A DNA stretch of 64,000 nucleotides from an uncultured bacterium (lineage in GTDB: Bacteria; Bacteroidota; Bacteroidia; Bacteroidales; Bacteroidaceae). Below the pieces are notes generated by a model. It worked only from the letters and a program-made list of their open reading frames with translations, was not told the DNA's origin and made no database searches. Where the stretch lies: NCBI GenBank assembly GCA_905214625.1, contig CAJMMQ010000006.1, forward strand, positions 1 to 64,000, written 5' to 3'. Both the position numbers and the translations under genes were made by a program. Below are positions 47,903-56,189 of this stretch, piece after piece (positions within the stretch are counted from its first letter, which is position 1; every line of letters starts with the position of its first letter).

Positions 47903-48838
47903 ATGATAGCAGTTCTCTATTTCGGATTACGGCTGAAACAGCTTTGGCGGATTTTAAGGCGACTGGGCGTTGCCGTAAGTCTGCTTTTGGCGGCATTTAT
48001 GTTTTTGGCTCTTTATGTGCTGATAAAGACAAACTACAGCTGGATTATGCCCGCTACCGTCATTTTATGCCTGCTATGCTATCATAATGAACGCAAAGAC
48101 AAAGATTTTCTGTCGCAGCAAGTTAAATGTCCAGCCTTACTCCTCATGGCTGAATATATATTGATAGGTTTGCCGTTTGTTGTGATTGAATGTCTCAGAA
48201 GTCATTATGCCGCTGCCGCAGTCGTCATGACAACTGCCGTTCTCTTGCCTAAGCTAAAGACCGTAAGGCTGAAGTCTGCGCCCGTCCCATTGCCTTTTCT
48301 CTACAAGGGTGGCCTGGAGTATATCCGTATGTTCCGCCTATACGGCTGGCTTTATATCCTTCTGCTCCTGTTATCTGTTATAGGGGCGCTGCATGCCAAT
48401 GTCCGTATCGGAAAAGTAGCCCTGATTGTATGGGGAGTGGTTCAGACTATGTCGTTTGCATCGGTTCCGCAGCGGCAGCAGCTCACCTTTTATCTTAATT
48501 ATTCAGCTTTTCTGCGGCACCTTGTCTTGTCAAGCGTATGGAATGCCGTGATAACAGCCGTGCCTTTTGTCGGTATTATACTTTCGTTTTCTTTCAGCGG
48601 CGATAATATGCTGTTTGCTGTTTCCGTAATATCGGGAAGCATATTATATCTGTGCAACATGGGCATGGTGCGCCATATGTCGTTTTCATCAGCATCACTG
48701 GCCGTATATCAGCTGATAGTGCTTATACCCTTGTTTTTCTTTACTTGTTTTATTCCGTTTCTGCTCGTTCCGTTTATTCTGATAAACGTATTGTGCTGTG
48801 TATTCCTTAAAGACAACTTAAAAAATATATGGAGCTGA
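47903..48838 (+). CDS. ABC transporter-associated membrane protein (permease)
   Basis: 311 residues with six to eight hydrophobic spans (VSLLLAAFMFLALYVLI; WIMPATVILCLLCY; LYGWLYILLLLLSVIGAL; VITAVPFVGIILSFSF; YQLIVLIPLFFFTCFIPFLLVPFILI). No recognised permease motif. It overlaps the following ATPase gene by ten bases, so it is its membrane partner. Such two-gene ABC systems preceded by a tiny membrane peptide may export or sense a peptide or lipid; substrate unknown. Confidence 0.75.
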   Translation: MIAVLYFGLRLKQLWRILRRLGVAVSLLLAAFMFLALYVLIKTNYSWIMPATVILCLLCYHNERKDKDFLSQQVKCPALLLMAEYILIGLPFVVIECLRSHYAAAAVVMTTAVLLPKLKTVRLKSAPVPLPFLYKGGLEYIRMFRLYGWLYILLLLLSVIGALHANVRIGKVALIVWGVVQTMSFASVPQRQQLTFYLNYSAFLRHLVLSSVWNAVITAVPFVGIILSFSFSGDNMLFAVSVISGSILYLCNMGMVRHMSFSSASLAVYQLIVLIPLFFFTCFIPFLLVPFILINVLCCVFLKDNLKNIWS

Positions 48839-49494
48839 TAAAGATAACAGATTTGTCAAAAAGCTACGGCAAGACAGTGGTTTTACATGGATTGTCGGTA
48901 GCCTATCAGTCGGGGATGATTTATGGCCTTGCCGGTGAGAACGGGGCTGGCAAGACAACGCTGTTTAACTGCATCATGGGACTTACCGGTTATGACGGCA
49001 GCATAGACAAGGCGTCAGGCATCTCAATCGGTTATCTGCCGGCCGAGACTCATTTCTATTCGCTGATTACCGGATATGAGTATCTCGATTTTTGTATAAA
49101 AGCAAAAGGCAAGAAAATCGACAGAGCAAGGGTGGAAGAAGCAAATAAGATGTTTCAACTGCCGTTGCATAGGTATGCATCGGAATATTCTACCGGCATG
49201 AAAAAGAAGCTGGCGCTTATGGCTCTGCTGTTGCAGGACAACGACTTGTATATACTTGATGAGCCGTTCAACGGTGTCGACTTATACGGCTGTATTCAGC
49301 TGAAGAAAATCATGCGCTCTCTGAAAGACAAAAGCAAGACCCTGCTGTTGTCTTCACACCAGATAACCATCCTGCGCGAAATGTGCGACAGCATCGACTA
49401 TCTGAGCCGTCACACCATCGTGAAGAGATACACTGATGAACCGGTGGAAGAAATAGAACGGAGCATACTTGCTGACATTCATGGCGGGATGTAG
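48829..49494 (+). CDS. ABC transporter ATP-binding protein
   Basis: 221 residues. Walker A GLAGENGAGKTT (33-44), signature loop YSTGMKKKLAL (around 119-129), Walker B LYILDEPFNGVD (about 139-150) and a histidine in LLLSSHQITI. These place it in the drug/bacteriocin-exporter or CcmA-like clade of short ATPases. It overlaps the upstream permease by ten bases. The signature YSTGMKKKLAL lacks the usual LSGGQ but is a known variant in this clade. Confidence 0.92.
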   Translation: MELIKITDLSKSYGKTVVLHGLSVAYQSGMIYGLAGENGAGKTTLFNCIMGLTGYDGSIDKASGISIGYLPAETHFYSLITGYEYLDFCIKAKGKKIDRARVEEANKMFQLPLHRYASEYSTGMKKKLALMALLLQDNDLYILDEPFNGVDLYGCIQLKKIMRSLKDKSKTLLLSSHQITILREMCDSIDYLSRHTIVKRYTDEPVEEIERSILADIHGGM

Positions 49495-49546
49495 GCTTTG
49501 AGATACTTTGTTTAAAATATAAGCAGGATATTATTTATATAAAATA

Positions 49547-49586
49547 AAAACAGCCAAGTATTGATAACCAAATACTTAGCTGTTTT
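49547..49586. terminator. Bidirectional terminator for ABC operon and tRNA-Leu
   Basis: AAAACAGCCAAGTATT at 49547-49562 pairs with AATACTTAGCTGTTTT at 49571-49586 (one mismatch) around GATAACCA. A T-tract lies on either strand, suiting both the plus-strand ABC operon and the minus-strand tRNA gene. Confidence 0.75.
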
Positions 49587-49590
49587 CTTG

Positions 49591-49672
49591 TACCCAGAGC
49601 CGGGGTCGAACCGGCACGGGTTGCCCCACTGGTGTTTGAGACCAGCGCGTCTACCGATTCCGCCATCTGGGC
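49591..49672 (-). tRNA. tRNA-Leu (anticodon CAA)
   Basis: 82 bases. The acceptor stem GCCCAGA pairs with TCTGGGT (one G-T pair at the end), a long variable arm is present as in type II tRNAs, and GGTTCGACCCC is the T arm. The anticodon stem CTGGT/ACCAG encloses CTCAAAC, giving anticodon CAA for UUG codons. CCA is not encoded. It has its own upstream -7 box. Confidence 0.95.
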
Positions 49673-49685
49673 TTCTTTTCGGGTG

Positions 49686-49693
49686 CAAAGATA
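49686..49693 (-). promoter_or_regulatory. Promoter -7 box for tRNA-Leu
   Basis: TATCTTTG on the minus strand, 14 bases upstream of the tRNA 5' end. Confidence 0.6.
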
Positions 49694-49799
49694 AATATAA
49701 ATTCTGAATTGACAAATTTTTAATTGAAAAAACTTAAAATAATTGGTTATACAGACAATAATGCTTATCTTCGTATTCGTAAAACAATCTGTAAATACA

Positions 49800-50891
49800 A
49801 TGAGTGTGAATAAAAACAATTATTGTCTTATTTTGGCCGGCGGCAAAGGACGCCGCCTGTGGCCTTGCAGCCGCGAAGACCGTCCTAAACAGTTTCTTGA
49901 CTTCTTCTCTACCGGGCGCACGCTTCTTCAGCAGACCTATGACCGTATGGCGGAGTTTATTCCGTCTGAAAATATCTATATCAGCACCAACTATATTTAT
50001 GGTGACTTGGTGAAGGAGCAGTTGCCCGAACTGCCTGAAATCAACATTCTTAGCGAGCCGATATTCCGTAATACGGCTCCGAGCGTGGCCTGGGCCACTT
50101 ACAGGATACTTCACAGGGACAGGGATGCGCGCCTTGTGGTTGTGCCGTCTGACCAGGCTGTGTTTAAGGAGGATGTGTTCAGGACAGATGTTCTTAACGG
50201 CCTCGACTTTGTAGGCGCAAACGATTGCCTGCTGACAATGGGGGTTAAGCCCACTCGTCCGGAGCCCGGATATGGATATATTCAGGTTGGCGAGCCTTCG
50301 GAGCGCGATGATGTGTTTAAGGTGAAGTCGTTCACAGAGAAGCCCGACCGCGACTTTGCGCGCATGTTCATGGAGAGCGGCGAGTTCTACTGGAACACGG
50401 GCTTGTTTTTGTCTAATGTTGCCTATCTTTGCGAATGTCTTAAAAAGATATTCCCTCCGGTGCTGAGAAAGCTTGAGGCTTCAGGGGCTGAATACAGTAT
50501 GGAGCGCGAGCTGGAGTTCATAAAGGATAATTTCCCGTCGTATCCCAACCTGTCGATTGACTATGGCATCCTCGAGAAGAACGAGAATGTTTATGTGATG
50601 ATATGCGACTTTGGCTGGGCCGACCTTGGGATGTGGCACTCTATATATGAGAGTTTTAGCAAGGGCGAGGGCGACAATGTGGTTGTCAGTTCGCGCGTGA
50701 TTGTAGAGGACAGCCACAACAACATAATAAAGCTGCCTGACGACCACATGGGCATAATTAACGGGCTCGACGGATATATCGTGGCCGAGAAGGGCAACGT
50801 GCTGCTTATATGCAAGAAGGAGGATTCGTCGGCGCTTATACGCAAGTATGTCAATGAGGTGCAGGTCAAGTATGGCGATGAGTTTATTTAG
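49800..50891 (+). CDS. manC: Mannose-1-phosphate guanylyltransferase
   Basis: 363 residues from ATG 49800 (MSVNKNNYCLILAGGKGRRL); earlier starts lack a fitting N-terminus. The nucleotidyltransferase signature LAGGKGRRLWPCSREDRPKQ is at about 12-31, with FTEKPD and DYGILEKNENVYV further on. It makes GDP-mannose from GTP and mannose-1-phosphate for capsule, glycans or GDP-fucose. It is the single-domain form, without the C-terminal isomerase of some bifunctional enzymes. No glycosyltransferase cluster is adjacent. A weak box (TATCTTCG) at 49766-49773 may serve as promoter. Confidence 0.92.
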   Translation: MSVNKNNYCLILAGGKGRRLWPCSREDRPKQFLDFFSTGRTLLQQTYDRMAEFIPSENIYISTNYIYGDLVKEQLPELPEINILSEPIFRNTAPSVAWATYRILHRDRDARLVVVPSDQAVFKEDVFRTDVLNGLDFVGANDCLLTMGVKPTRPEPGYGYIQVGEPSERDDVFKVKSFTEKPDRDFARMFMESGEFYWNTGLFLSNVAYLCECLKKIFPPVLRKLEASGAEYSMERELEFIKDNFPSYPNLSIDYGILEKNENVYVMICDFGWADLGMWHSIYESFSKGEGDNVVVSSRVIVEDSHNNIIKLPDDHMGIINGLDGYIVAEKGNVLLICKKEDSSALIRKYVNEVQVKYGDEFI

Positions 50892-50913
50892 CCTTTAGTG
50901 CGGTGTCGAAAAT

Positions 50914-50965
50914 AAAAGAGTGAGGAGCGCCGGCCCTTCTGCGGGCTGATGTTCCTCACTCTTTT
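50914..50965. terminator. Bidirectional terminator between manC and HIT gene
   Basis: AAAAGAGTGAGGA on the left pairs with TCCTCACTCTTTT on the right around a GC-rich inner stem (GGCCC/GGGC). It lies between two convergent genes. Confidence 0.85.
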
Positions 50966-51005
50966 GTTTTTGTGCCTGTTCTGCTTTGCGGCTGTGTGTG
51001 CGGCC

Positions 51006-51401
51006 TTATTCGCAGAATGCGGCATATATCTTGTCTGCTGCCTCTTTAAACTCCTGCTCGGTGAGCTTCAGTTTTGGGTTAGAGAAGAGCATGTCGTTCT
51101 CGCTCTGCATCGGAACGAGGTGTATGTGCGCGTGTGCCACTTCGAGTCCGAGCACGGCCATTCCCACCTTGCGGCATGGGAAGGCTTTTTTTATGGCAAC
51201 GGCCACTTTCTTGGCGAACACCATCATCTCGGCAATTTCGTCGTCGTTGAGGTCGAAGAAGTAGTCAACCTCGCGGCGCGGTATCACCAGCGTGTGGCCC
51301 TTGGCCAGCGGGTTGATGTCGAGAAAGGCGTAAAACTTGTCGTTTTCGGCGCATTTGTAGCTGGGAATTTCGCCGGCGGCTATTTTTGAGAAGATATCCA
51401 T
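51006..51401 (-). CDS. HIT-family nucleotide-binding protein
   Basis: 131 residues. The histidine triad HAHIH (His90, 92, 94) in VAHAHIHLVPM is intact, preceded by the LDINPLAKGHTLVIPRREV segment of the Hint/HinT branch. Members hydrolyse AMP-linked substrates such as aminoacyl or phosphoramidate adenylates. It is a cytoplasmic enzyme, in the same direction as greA, 129 bases downstream of it. Confidence 0.92.
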   Translation of the reverse strand: MDIFSKIAAGEIPSYKCAENDKFYAFLDINPLAKGHTLVIPRREVDYFFDLNDDEIAEMMVFAKKVAVAIKKAFPCRKVGMAVLGLEVAHAHIHLVPMQSENDMLFSNPKLKLTEQEFKEAADKIYAAFCE

Positions 51402-51530
51402 GATATTATGTTTTTATATTATTTTATGTAAGGTTTTTGGCTTAGAGATGTCTTGTGTTATGAGGCTTCAGTGTCAGGAGTCTTTGGCTTGCCTGCCTTA
51501 AAGCCTCATGACCTTAACCTCTCATGAGCT

Positions 51531-51998
51531 TTATTCTACTGTGATTTTGTCGATACGCAGCTGTATTGTTCCGCGTGGAATTTTTATTTCAACCTCGTCG
51601 CCGACTTTCTTGTTGAGCAGTCCCTGTGCGATAGGAGTCTTTATAGATATCTTGCCTTCGCGCAGGTTGGCCTCGCTCTCGCTTACGATGGTGTAGCTCA
51701 TCTTTGCGTTGTTGGCCAGGTTGGTCATCTCCACTTTCGACAGAATCTGCACGCAGTCGGTGCTGAGGCGCGACGTGTCGACAATCTTGGCCTCTGAGAT
51801 AGCCAGCTTGATTTTGTTGATTTTGTCCTCCAGGTGTGCCTGTGCCTCCTTTGCGGCGTCGTATTCAGAGTTCTCGCTCAGGTCGCCCTTGTCTCTGGCC
51901 TCTGCAATCGCTGCTGAAGCCTTGGGACGTTCGACACTTTCCAAATGTTTTAGTTCGGCCACTAACTTGTCGTAGCCTTCTTGTGACATGTAAGCCAT
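51531..51998 (-). CDS. greA: Transcription elongation factor GreA
   Basis: 155 residues. N-terminal coiled coil with the tip LSENSEYDAAKEAQ (acidic residues for RNA cleavage), then a C-terminal FKBP-like domain with GDEVEIKIPRGTIQLRI. It rescues backtracked RNA polymerase by stimulating transcript cleavage. Its 5' leader of about 120 bases holds a strong hairpin, described separately. ATG 51998 fits MAYMSQEGYDKL. Confidence 0.96.
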   Translation of the reverse strand: MAYMSQEGYDKLVAELKHLESVERPKASAAIAEARDKGDLSENSEYDAAKEAQAHLEDKINKIKLAISEAKIVDTSRLSTDCVQILSKVEMTNLANNAKMSYTIVSESEANLREGKISIKTPIAQGLLNKKVGDEVEIKIPRGTIQLRIDKITVE

Positions 51999-52048
51999 AA
52001 TTGTAGGTTTTAAAAATTATTATTGTTTTTAGGACAGACAAAACGAAA

Positions 52049-52079
52049 GATTCCGGCATGTTTCTCAATGTCGGAATCC
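52049..52079 (-). promoter_or_regulatory. Hairpin in the greA 5' leader
   Basis: GATTCCGGCAT and ATGTCGGAATC pair (with one mismatch) around TGTTTCTCA. Read on the minus strand, the stem is followed by CTTTCGTTTTGTC, T-rich, as in an attenuator. It lies about 50 bases before the greA ATG. Confidence 0.5.
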
Positions 52080-52123
52080 TTGATCTTGCCTTTCCTTATG
52101 TTAATTCATTTTATTCTTGTTGG

Positions 52124-52131
52124 CAAAGATA
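52124..52131 (-). promoter_or_regulatory. Promoter -7 box for greA
   Basis: TATCTTTG on the minus strand, 126 bases before ATG 51998, giving a long leader. Confidence 0.55.
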
Positions 52132-52383
52132 GGCTTTATTTTTCATATCGGCAACTTTTTAATGCTAAAAATAGTTAGTGCGGTGTGTTGTCTTGCTAAT
52201 TTTTGTTCTCTTCTGTCGTTGCTCGTTCGTGTTGTGTGCATGTATGCGTGTCGCTTTGCTATGGATGTTGGGAGATGCCGGCTGCCTGCGGGCAGAGTCT
52301 TGCATTCAGTGTCTTTCGGCATTATTTTGGCGATGTCTGTTTCAGATTGTTATATACCTGATTTTCAATGTGTTGCGTGCTGC

Positions 52384-52482
52384 GGTGTAAAAGGTGGCCT
52401 TTTGCTTTCCGAAAGACCGCCTTTTGTCTTCTGAAACATGGCCTTTTGCACTGCTGTTTGCCGTCTTTTGCAATGCCGTATG
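52384..52482. repeat. AAAGGC-type block, copy 3
   Basis: AAAAGGTGGCCTTTTGC, GAAAGACCGCCTTTTG, CATGGCCTTTTGCA and CCGTCTTTTGCAA in series; same style as copies at 7081, 13637 and 63864, but with diverged centres. Confidence 0.6.
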
Positions 52483-52660
52483 TAAGCGCCGTTTTGTGGC
52501 TGTGTGCCTTTCTGATTGAAACCTGTTTTTTAACCGGAAATGAATTTTTATGCCTTCTGCTTACAAAATGTAAGCATTTTTATAGGCGTTAACATGTTGC
52601 GGGCCGTTTTTTTTATAACATTTGCGTAATTTTCCTTGTTAAAAATAAATTTTTTCCGCT

Positions 52661-52668
52661 TAAATTTG
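52661..52668 (+). promoter_or_regulatory. Promoter -7 box for the cysteine desulfidase-dsbD operon
   Basis: TAAATTTG, exact TAnnTTTG match, 40 bases before ATG 52709. Confidence 0.5.
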
Positions 52669-52708
52669 TAACTTCGCAACTTGTAAGTATAACCTAAAAG
52701 TCTTAGCA

Positions 52709-54004
52709 ATGTTGTCAACAGAAGAAAGAAAATCTATTATAGCTCTGATTCACAGTCAGGTTATGCCGGCAATAGGCTGCACCGAGCCCATTGCCGTAGC
52801 TCTTTGCGTGGCAAAGGCCAAGGAGCTTCTCGGAACTCTTCCCGAGAGCATAGACATAGAGCTTAGTGCCAACATCTTGAAAAACGCAATGGGCGTGGGC
52901 ATACCCGGAACAGGCATGATAGGCCTGCCCATAGCCGTGGCTCTCGGAGCGCTGATAGGCCGTTCGGAGCTTGAGCTTGAGGTTTTGCAGGATTGCGACA
53001 AGCAGGCCGTTGAGCGCGGAAAAGAGTATATCGGGGAAGACAGAATACACATAAGCCTGAAGGACGACGCGCCCGACAAGCTTTACATTGCCGTGAAGTG
53101 CCGTGCCGGAGAGCACGAGGCCGAGGCAAGGATTATGAGCATGCACACCAACTTCGTTTATCTGCGCAAGGACGGCAACGTTATGCTCGACAATATGGCC
53201 CCTAAGGTTGAGGAGGCAAAGGGCGAGGAGGTGAAGCTGACGCTGCGCAAGGTGTACGAGTTTGCCACCGAGACCGACGTTGAGGAGCTTAGGTTCATAC
53301 TCGACGCCAAGCGCATGGACGAGACGGCCGCAGCGGCCGGCCTGCGCGATAACTACGGCCACACGCTTGGCAAGACGATGTGCAGTCCGCTGGGCAAGGG
53401 CATAATGGGCGACAGCATATTCTCAAAGATACTTTCGGCCACGAGTTGCGCCTGCGACGCGCGCATGGCCGGCGCCATGGTGCCCGTGATGAGCAACAGC
53501 GGCAGCGGCAACCAGGGCATCTGCACCACCATGCCCGTAGTGGTGTTCGCGCGCGAAAACCACAACACCGAGGAGGAAACCATACGCGCCCTGATTATAA
53601 GCAACCTTACGGCAATATACATCAAGCAGCACCTTGGCTCGCTTTCAGCCCTGTGCGGATGCGTGGTGGCAAGCACGGGCAGCAGCTGCGGCATAACATA
53701 CCTTATGGGAGGCAGCTACGAGCAGATTTCGTATGCCGTGAAGAACATGATAGCCAACCTTACGGGCATGATATGCGACGGCGCAAAGCCCAGCTGCGCG
53801 CTGAAGCTGACAACGGGCGTAAGCACGGCCGTGATGAGCGCCATGCTGGCCATACAGAACAAGCATGTAACCTCGGTGGAGGGCATCATCGACGACGACG
53901 TGGACCAGAGCATACGCAACCTTACTGAGATAGGCCGCAGGGGCATGGACGAGACCGACCGTTTCGTGCTTGATATAATGACACATAAAACCCAGAAAAA
54001 ATAA
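52709..54004 (+). CDS. L-cysteine desulfidase family protein (UPF0597 / CyuA-like)
   Basis: 431 residues, whole-length similarity to the UPF0597 family, which includes CyuA/YhaM. The likely iron-sulfur cysteines are in place: IGCTEP near the N-terminus, then SATSCACDARMAG, LCGCVVASTGSSCGIT and ICDGAKPSCALKLTTG. Family members split L-cysteine to pyruvate, ammonia and sulfide, or act on L-serine. The stop overlaps the dsbD start (TAATG), so cysteine breakdown and periplasmic thiol reduction appear co-produced. Confidence 0.87.
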   Translation: MLSTEERKSIIALIHSQVMPAIGCTEPIAVALCVAKAKELLGTLPESIDIELSANILKNAMGVGIPGTGMIGLPIAVALGALIGRSELELEVLQDCDKQAVERGKEYIGEDRIHISLKDDAPDKLYIAVKCRAGEHEAEARIMSMHTNFVYLRKDGNVMLDNMAPKVEEAKGEEVKLTLRKVYEFATETDVEELRFILDAKRMDETAAAAGLRDNYGHTLGKTMCSPLGKGIMGDSIFSKILSATSCACDARMAGAMVPVMSNSGSGNQGICTTMPVVVFARENHNTEEETIRALIISNLTAIYIKQHLGSLSALCGCVVASTGSSCGITYLMGGSYEQISYAVKNMIANLTGMICDGAKPSCALKLTTGVSTAVMSAMLAIQNKHVTSVEGIIDDDVDQSIRNLTEIGRRGMDETDRFVLDIMTHKTQKK

Positions 54005-56016
54005 TGAAACTTTTAAAAACTACATTTCTAACAGCGCTGCTGGCCATGTTCACTCTGGCCGTTGCAGCCCAGATGCAAGACCCGGTTCACTTTAAGGTGA
54101 GCCAGAAAAAAGTGTCGCCAACCGAGCTTGAAGTTATTTTTACAGGGCGGATAGACAAAGGATGGCACGTGTATTCAACCGGACTGCCTGCCGACGGGCC
54201 TATTTCTGCCACTCTGACCACAGAAAAGGCCGACGGAGTGAAGGCCACGGGAAAACTCTCGCACAGAGGAAAGGAGATAAGCCAGTTTGACAAGATGTTC
54301 GGCATGAACCTGCGCTATTTTGAAAACAGCGTCACTTTCGTGCAGAAATACAAAATTACCGGAAAGACATATCAGGTTAGCGGATATCTGGAGTATGGCG
54401 CTTGCAACGACGAAAACTGCATACCGCCTACGCAGGTGGAGTTCTCGTTCAAGGGCGAAGGCCCTGCCGACGCGCCTGAAGCTGAAGAAACAGCAACTGC
54501 CGAGGCTGCCGACACAACAGCCGCCGCTGCCCTGGCTGATGCCGACTCTGTTGAAACTGACACGGCTGCCGTAAACGCACAGGGCGACTTGTGGACACCT
54601 GTTATTGACGAGCTGCAGAACTTTAACGGAGGCGACGCAGGCTCAAGCCGCTCTTGGCTCTACATCTTCCTTATGGGACTTGTCGGCGGCTTCGTGGCAT
54701 TGTTCACTCCTTGCGTATGGCCTATCATACCTATGACCGTAAGTTTCTTCCTGAAACGTGCTAAGGACAAGAAGAAAGGCATACGCGACGCCATAACCTA
54801 TGGCGTATCTATCATCGTTATCTACCTTGCGCTCGGCCTGGCCATAACAGCCATATTCGGCGCAAGCTCGCTCAATGCCCTTGCCACCAACGCCGTGTTC
54901 AACATCTTCTTCTGCCTGTTGCTGGTAGTGTTCGCCCTCTCGTTCTTCGGATGGTTCGAGCTAACCCTGCCTTCGTCATGGACCAACAAGGTTGACAACA
55001 AGGCATCGTCAACAAGCGGCCTGCTCAGCATCTTCCTCATGGCGTTCACGCTTACTCTCGTTTCCTTCTCATGCACAGGTCCTATCATCGGATTCCTGCT
55101 CGTAGAGGTCAGCACGTCAGGCAGCATCGCAGGCCCCGCCATCGGTATGCTCGGCTTTGCCATAGCATTGGCCCTGCCGTTCACACTCTTCGCCCTGTTC
55201 CCAACATGGCTCAAGCAGGCTCCTAAGTCGGGCAGCTGGATGAACACAATAAAGATTGTGCTCGGATTCATAGAGCTGGCTTTCGCCCTCAAGTTCTTCT
55301 CTGTTGCCGACCTTGCTTACGGTTGGAGACTGCTCGACCGCGAAGTGTTCCTTGCCATCTGGATTGTCATATTCGGCCTGCTCGGTCTTTATCTTATCGG
55401 CAAACTTAAGTTCCCGAGCGACCAGGGAAGTACCGACGCCATGCCTGTTCCGTGCATCATGCTCGGTATGATTTCGCTTGCGTTCACCGTATATCTTATC
55501 CCCGGTCTTTGGGGCGCACCCTGCAAGGCCGTCAGCGCGTTTGCTCCTCCTGTTAACACTCAGGACTTTAACCTCTATCACAACGAGGTTGAACCTAAGT
55601 ATAAGGATTATGAGCAGGGCATGGCAGCAGCTGCTGCTGAAGGCAAGCCGGTTATTATCGACTTCACAGGATTCGGATGTGTCAATTGCCGTAAGATGGA
55701 GGCAGCCGTATGGACCGACCCGCAGGTGGCCGACAAGCTCAACAACGACTTCGTGCTCATATCTCTTTATGTAGACGACAAGCAGCCGCTCGACAAGCCG
55801 ATAGAGGTTGTTGAGAACGGACGCAAGCGCAAGCTGCGCACCGTAGGCGACAAGTGGAGCTATCTGCAGCGCAGCAAGTTTGGTGCTAATGCACAGCCGT
55901 TCTATGTAATTCTCGACAATAAGGGTATGCCTGTTGCCGGTTCTTACAGCTACGACGAAAATATCGGTCATTATACCGACTTCCTTAACACCGGACTGAA
56001 AAATTATAAGAAATAA
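54004..56016 (+). CDS. dsbD: Thiol:disulfide interchange protein DsbD
   Basis: 670 residues with all three DsbD domains. Signal peptide, then an alpha domain with Cys134 and Cys139 (YGACNDENCIPP); an Ala/Glu/Asp-rich linker (about 155-195); a beta membrane domain with eight spans and cysteines Cys237 (TPCVWP) and Cys357 (FSCTGP); and a C-terminal gamma thioredoxin domain with CVNC at 559-562. It carries electrons from cytoplasmic thioredoxin to periplasmic proteins, including cytochrome c maturation. Starts on the last base of the desulfidase gene. A terminator follows at 56024. Confidence 0.93.
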   Translation: MKLLKTTFLTALLAMFTLAVAAQMQDPVHFKVSQKKVSPTELEVIFTGRIDKGWHVYSTGLPADGPISATLTTEKADGVKATGKLSHRGKEISQFDKMFGMNLRYFENSVTFVQKYKITGKTYQVSGYLEYGACNDENCIPPTQVEFSFKGEGPADAPEAEETATAEAADTTAAAALADADSVETDTAAVNAQGDLWTPVIDELQNFNGGDAGSSRSWLYIFLMGLVGGFVALFTPCVWPIIPMTVSFFLKRAKDKKKGIRDAITYGVSIIVIYLALGLAITAIFGASSLNALATNAVFNIFFCLLLVVFALSFFGWFELTLPSSWTNKVDNKASSTSGLLSIFLMAFTLTLVSFSCTGPIIGFLLVEVSTSGSIAGPAIGMLGFAIALALPFTLFALFPTWLKQAPKSGSWMNTIKIVLGFIELAFALKFFSVADLAYGWRLLDREVFLAIWIVIFGLLGLYLIGKLKFPSDQGSTDAMPVPCIMLGMISLAFTVYLIPGLWGAPCKAVSAFAPPVNTQDFNLYHNEVEPKYKDYEQGMAAAAAEGKPVIIDFTGFGCVNCRKMEAAVWTDPQVADKLNNDFVLISLYVDDKQPLDKPIEVVENGRKRKLRTVGDKWSYLQRSKFGANAQPFYVILDNKGMPVAGSYSYDENIGHYTDFLNTGLKNYKK

Positions 56017-56023
56017 TTAAGAT

Positions 56024-56067
56024 AAATAGGCAGTTTCGTTGATTTATATCAATAAAACTGCCTATTT
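56024..56067 (+). terminator. Rho-independent terminator after dsbD
   Basis: AAATAGGCAGTTT at 56024-56036 and AAACTGCCTATTT at 56055-56067 pair perfectly over 13 bases. Confidence 0.85.
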
Positions 56068-56113
56068 GTAAAATTATTATCATAAAACAGTTTCATTTTG
56101 GCTAAAACTTTCA

Positions 56114-56121
56114 TATCTTTG
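56114..56121 (+). promoter_or_regulatory. Promoter -7 box for candidate small RNA
   Basis: TATCTTTG, exact TAnnTTTG match, in an intergenic region with no downstream open frame in range. Confidence 0.55.
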
Positions 56122-56126
56122 CACTG

Positions 56127-56189
56127 TGTTTTTCATAGTATTAGATTTAAGGTTAACAAAAGACAGGGACTCAGCGGAGTCCTTTTTTT
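56127..56189 (+). ncRNA. Candidate intergenic small RNA of about 60 bases
   Basis: Starts a few bases after a TAnnTTTG box and ends in a textbook terminator: GGACTC (56167-56172), AGCG, GAGTCC (56177-56182), then seven T. The body contains CATAGTATTAGATTTAAGG and GTTAACAAAAG. No open frame of interest. From memory the ATTAGATTTAAGGTTAACAAA core recurs in Bacteroidales intergenic regions, but I cannot verify this. Class unknown. The promoter-terminator pair is the evidence; boundaries are estimates. Confidence 0.6.

Larger units (their letters stand above)
51999..52708. other. Divergent greA / cysteine desulfidase intergenic region
   Basis: The left part is the greA leader with its hairpin and a promoter box at 52124-52131. 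The middle shows an AAAGGC repeat block (52384-52482). A hairpin with a T tract (TGCTTACA/TGTAAGCA at 52558-52576, then five T) precedes the promoter at 52661. No gene is supported; plus-strand open frames here have repeat-like composition. Confidence 0.6.

Noticed and set aside
52117-52434. 105-codon plus-strand frame in the greA-desulfidase gap
   Set aside because: Cys-rich low-quality sequence overlapping the greA promoter and a repeat block; nothing protein-like.
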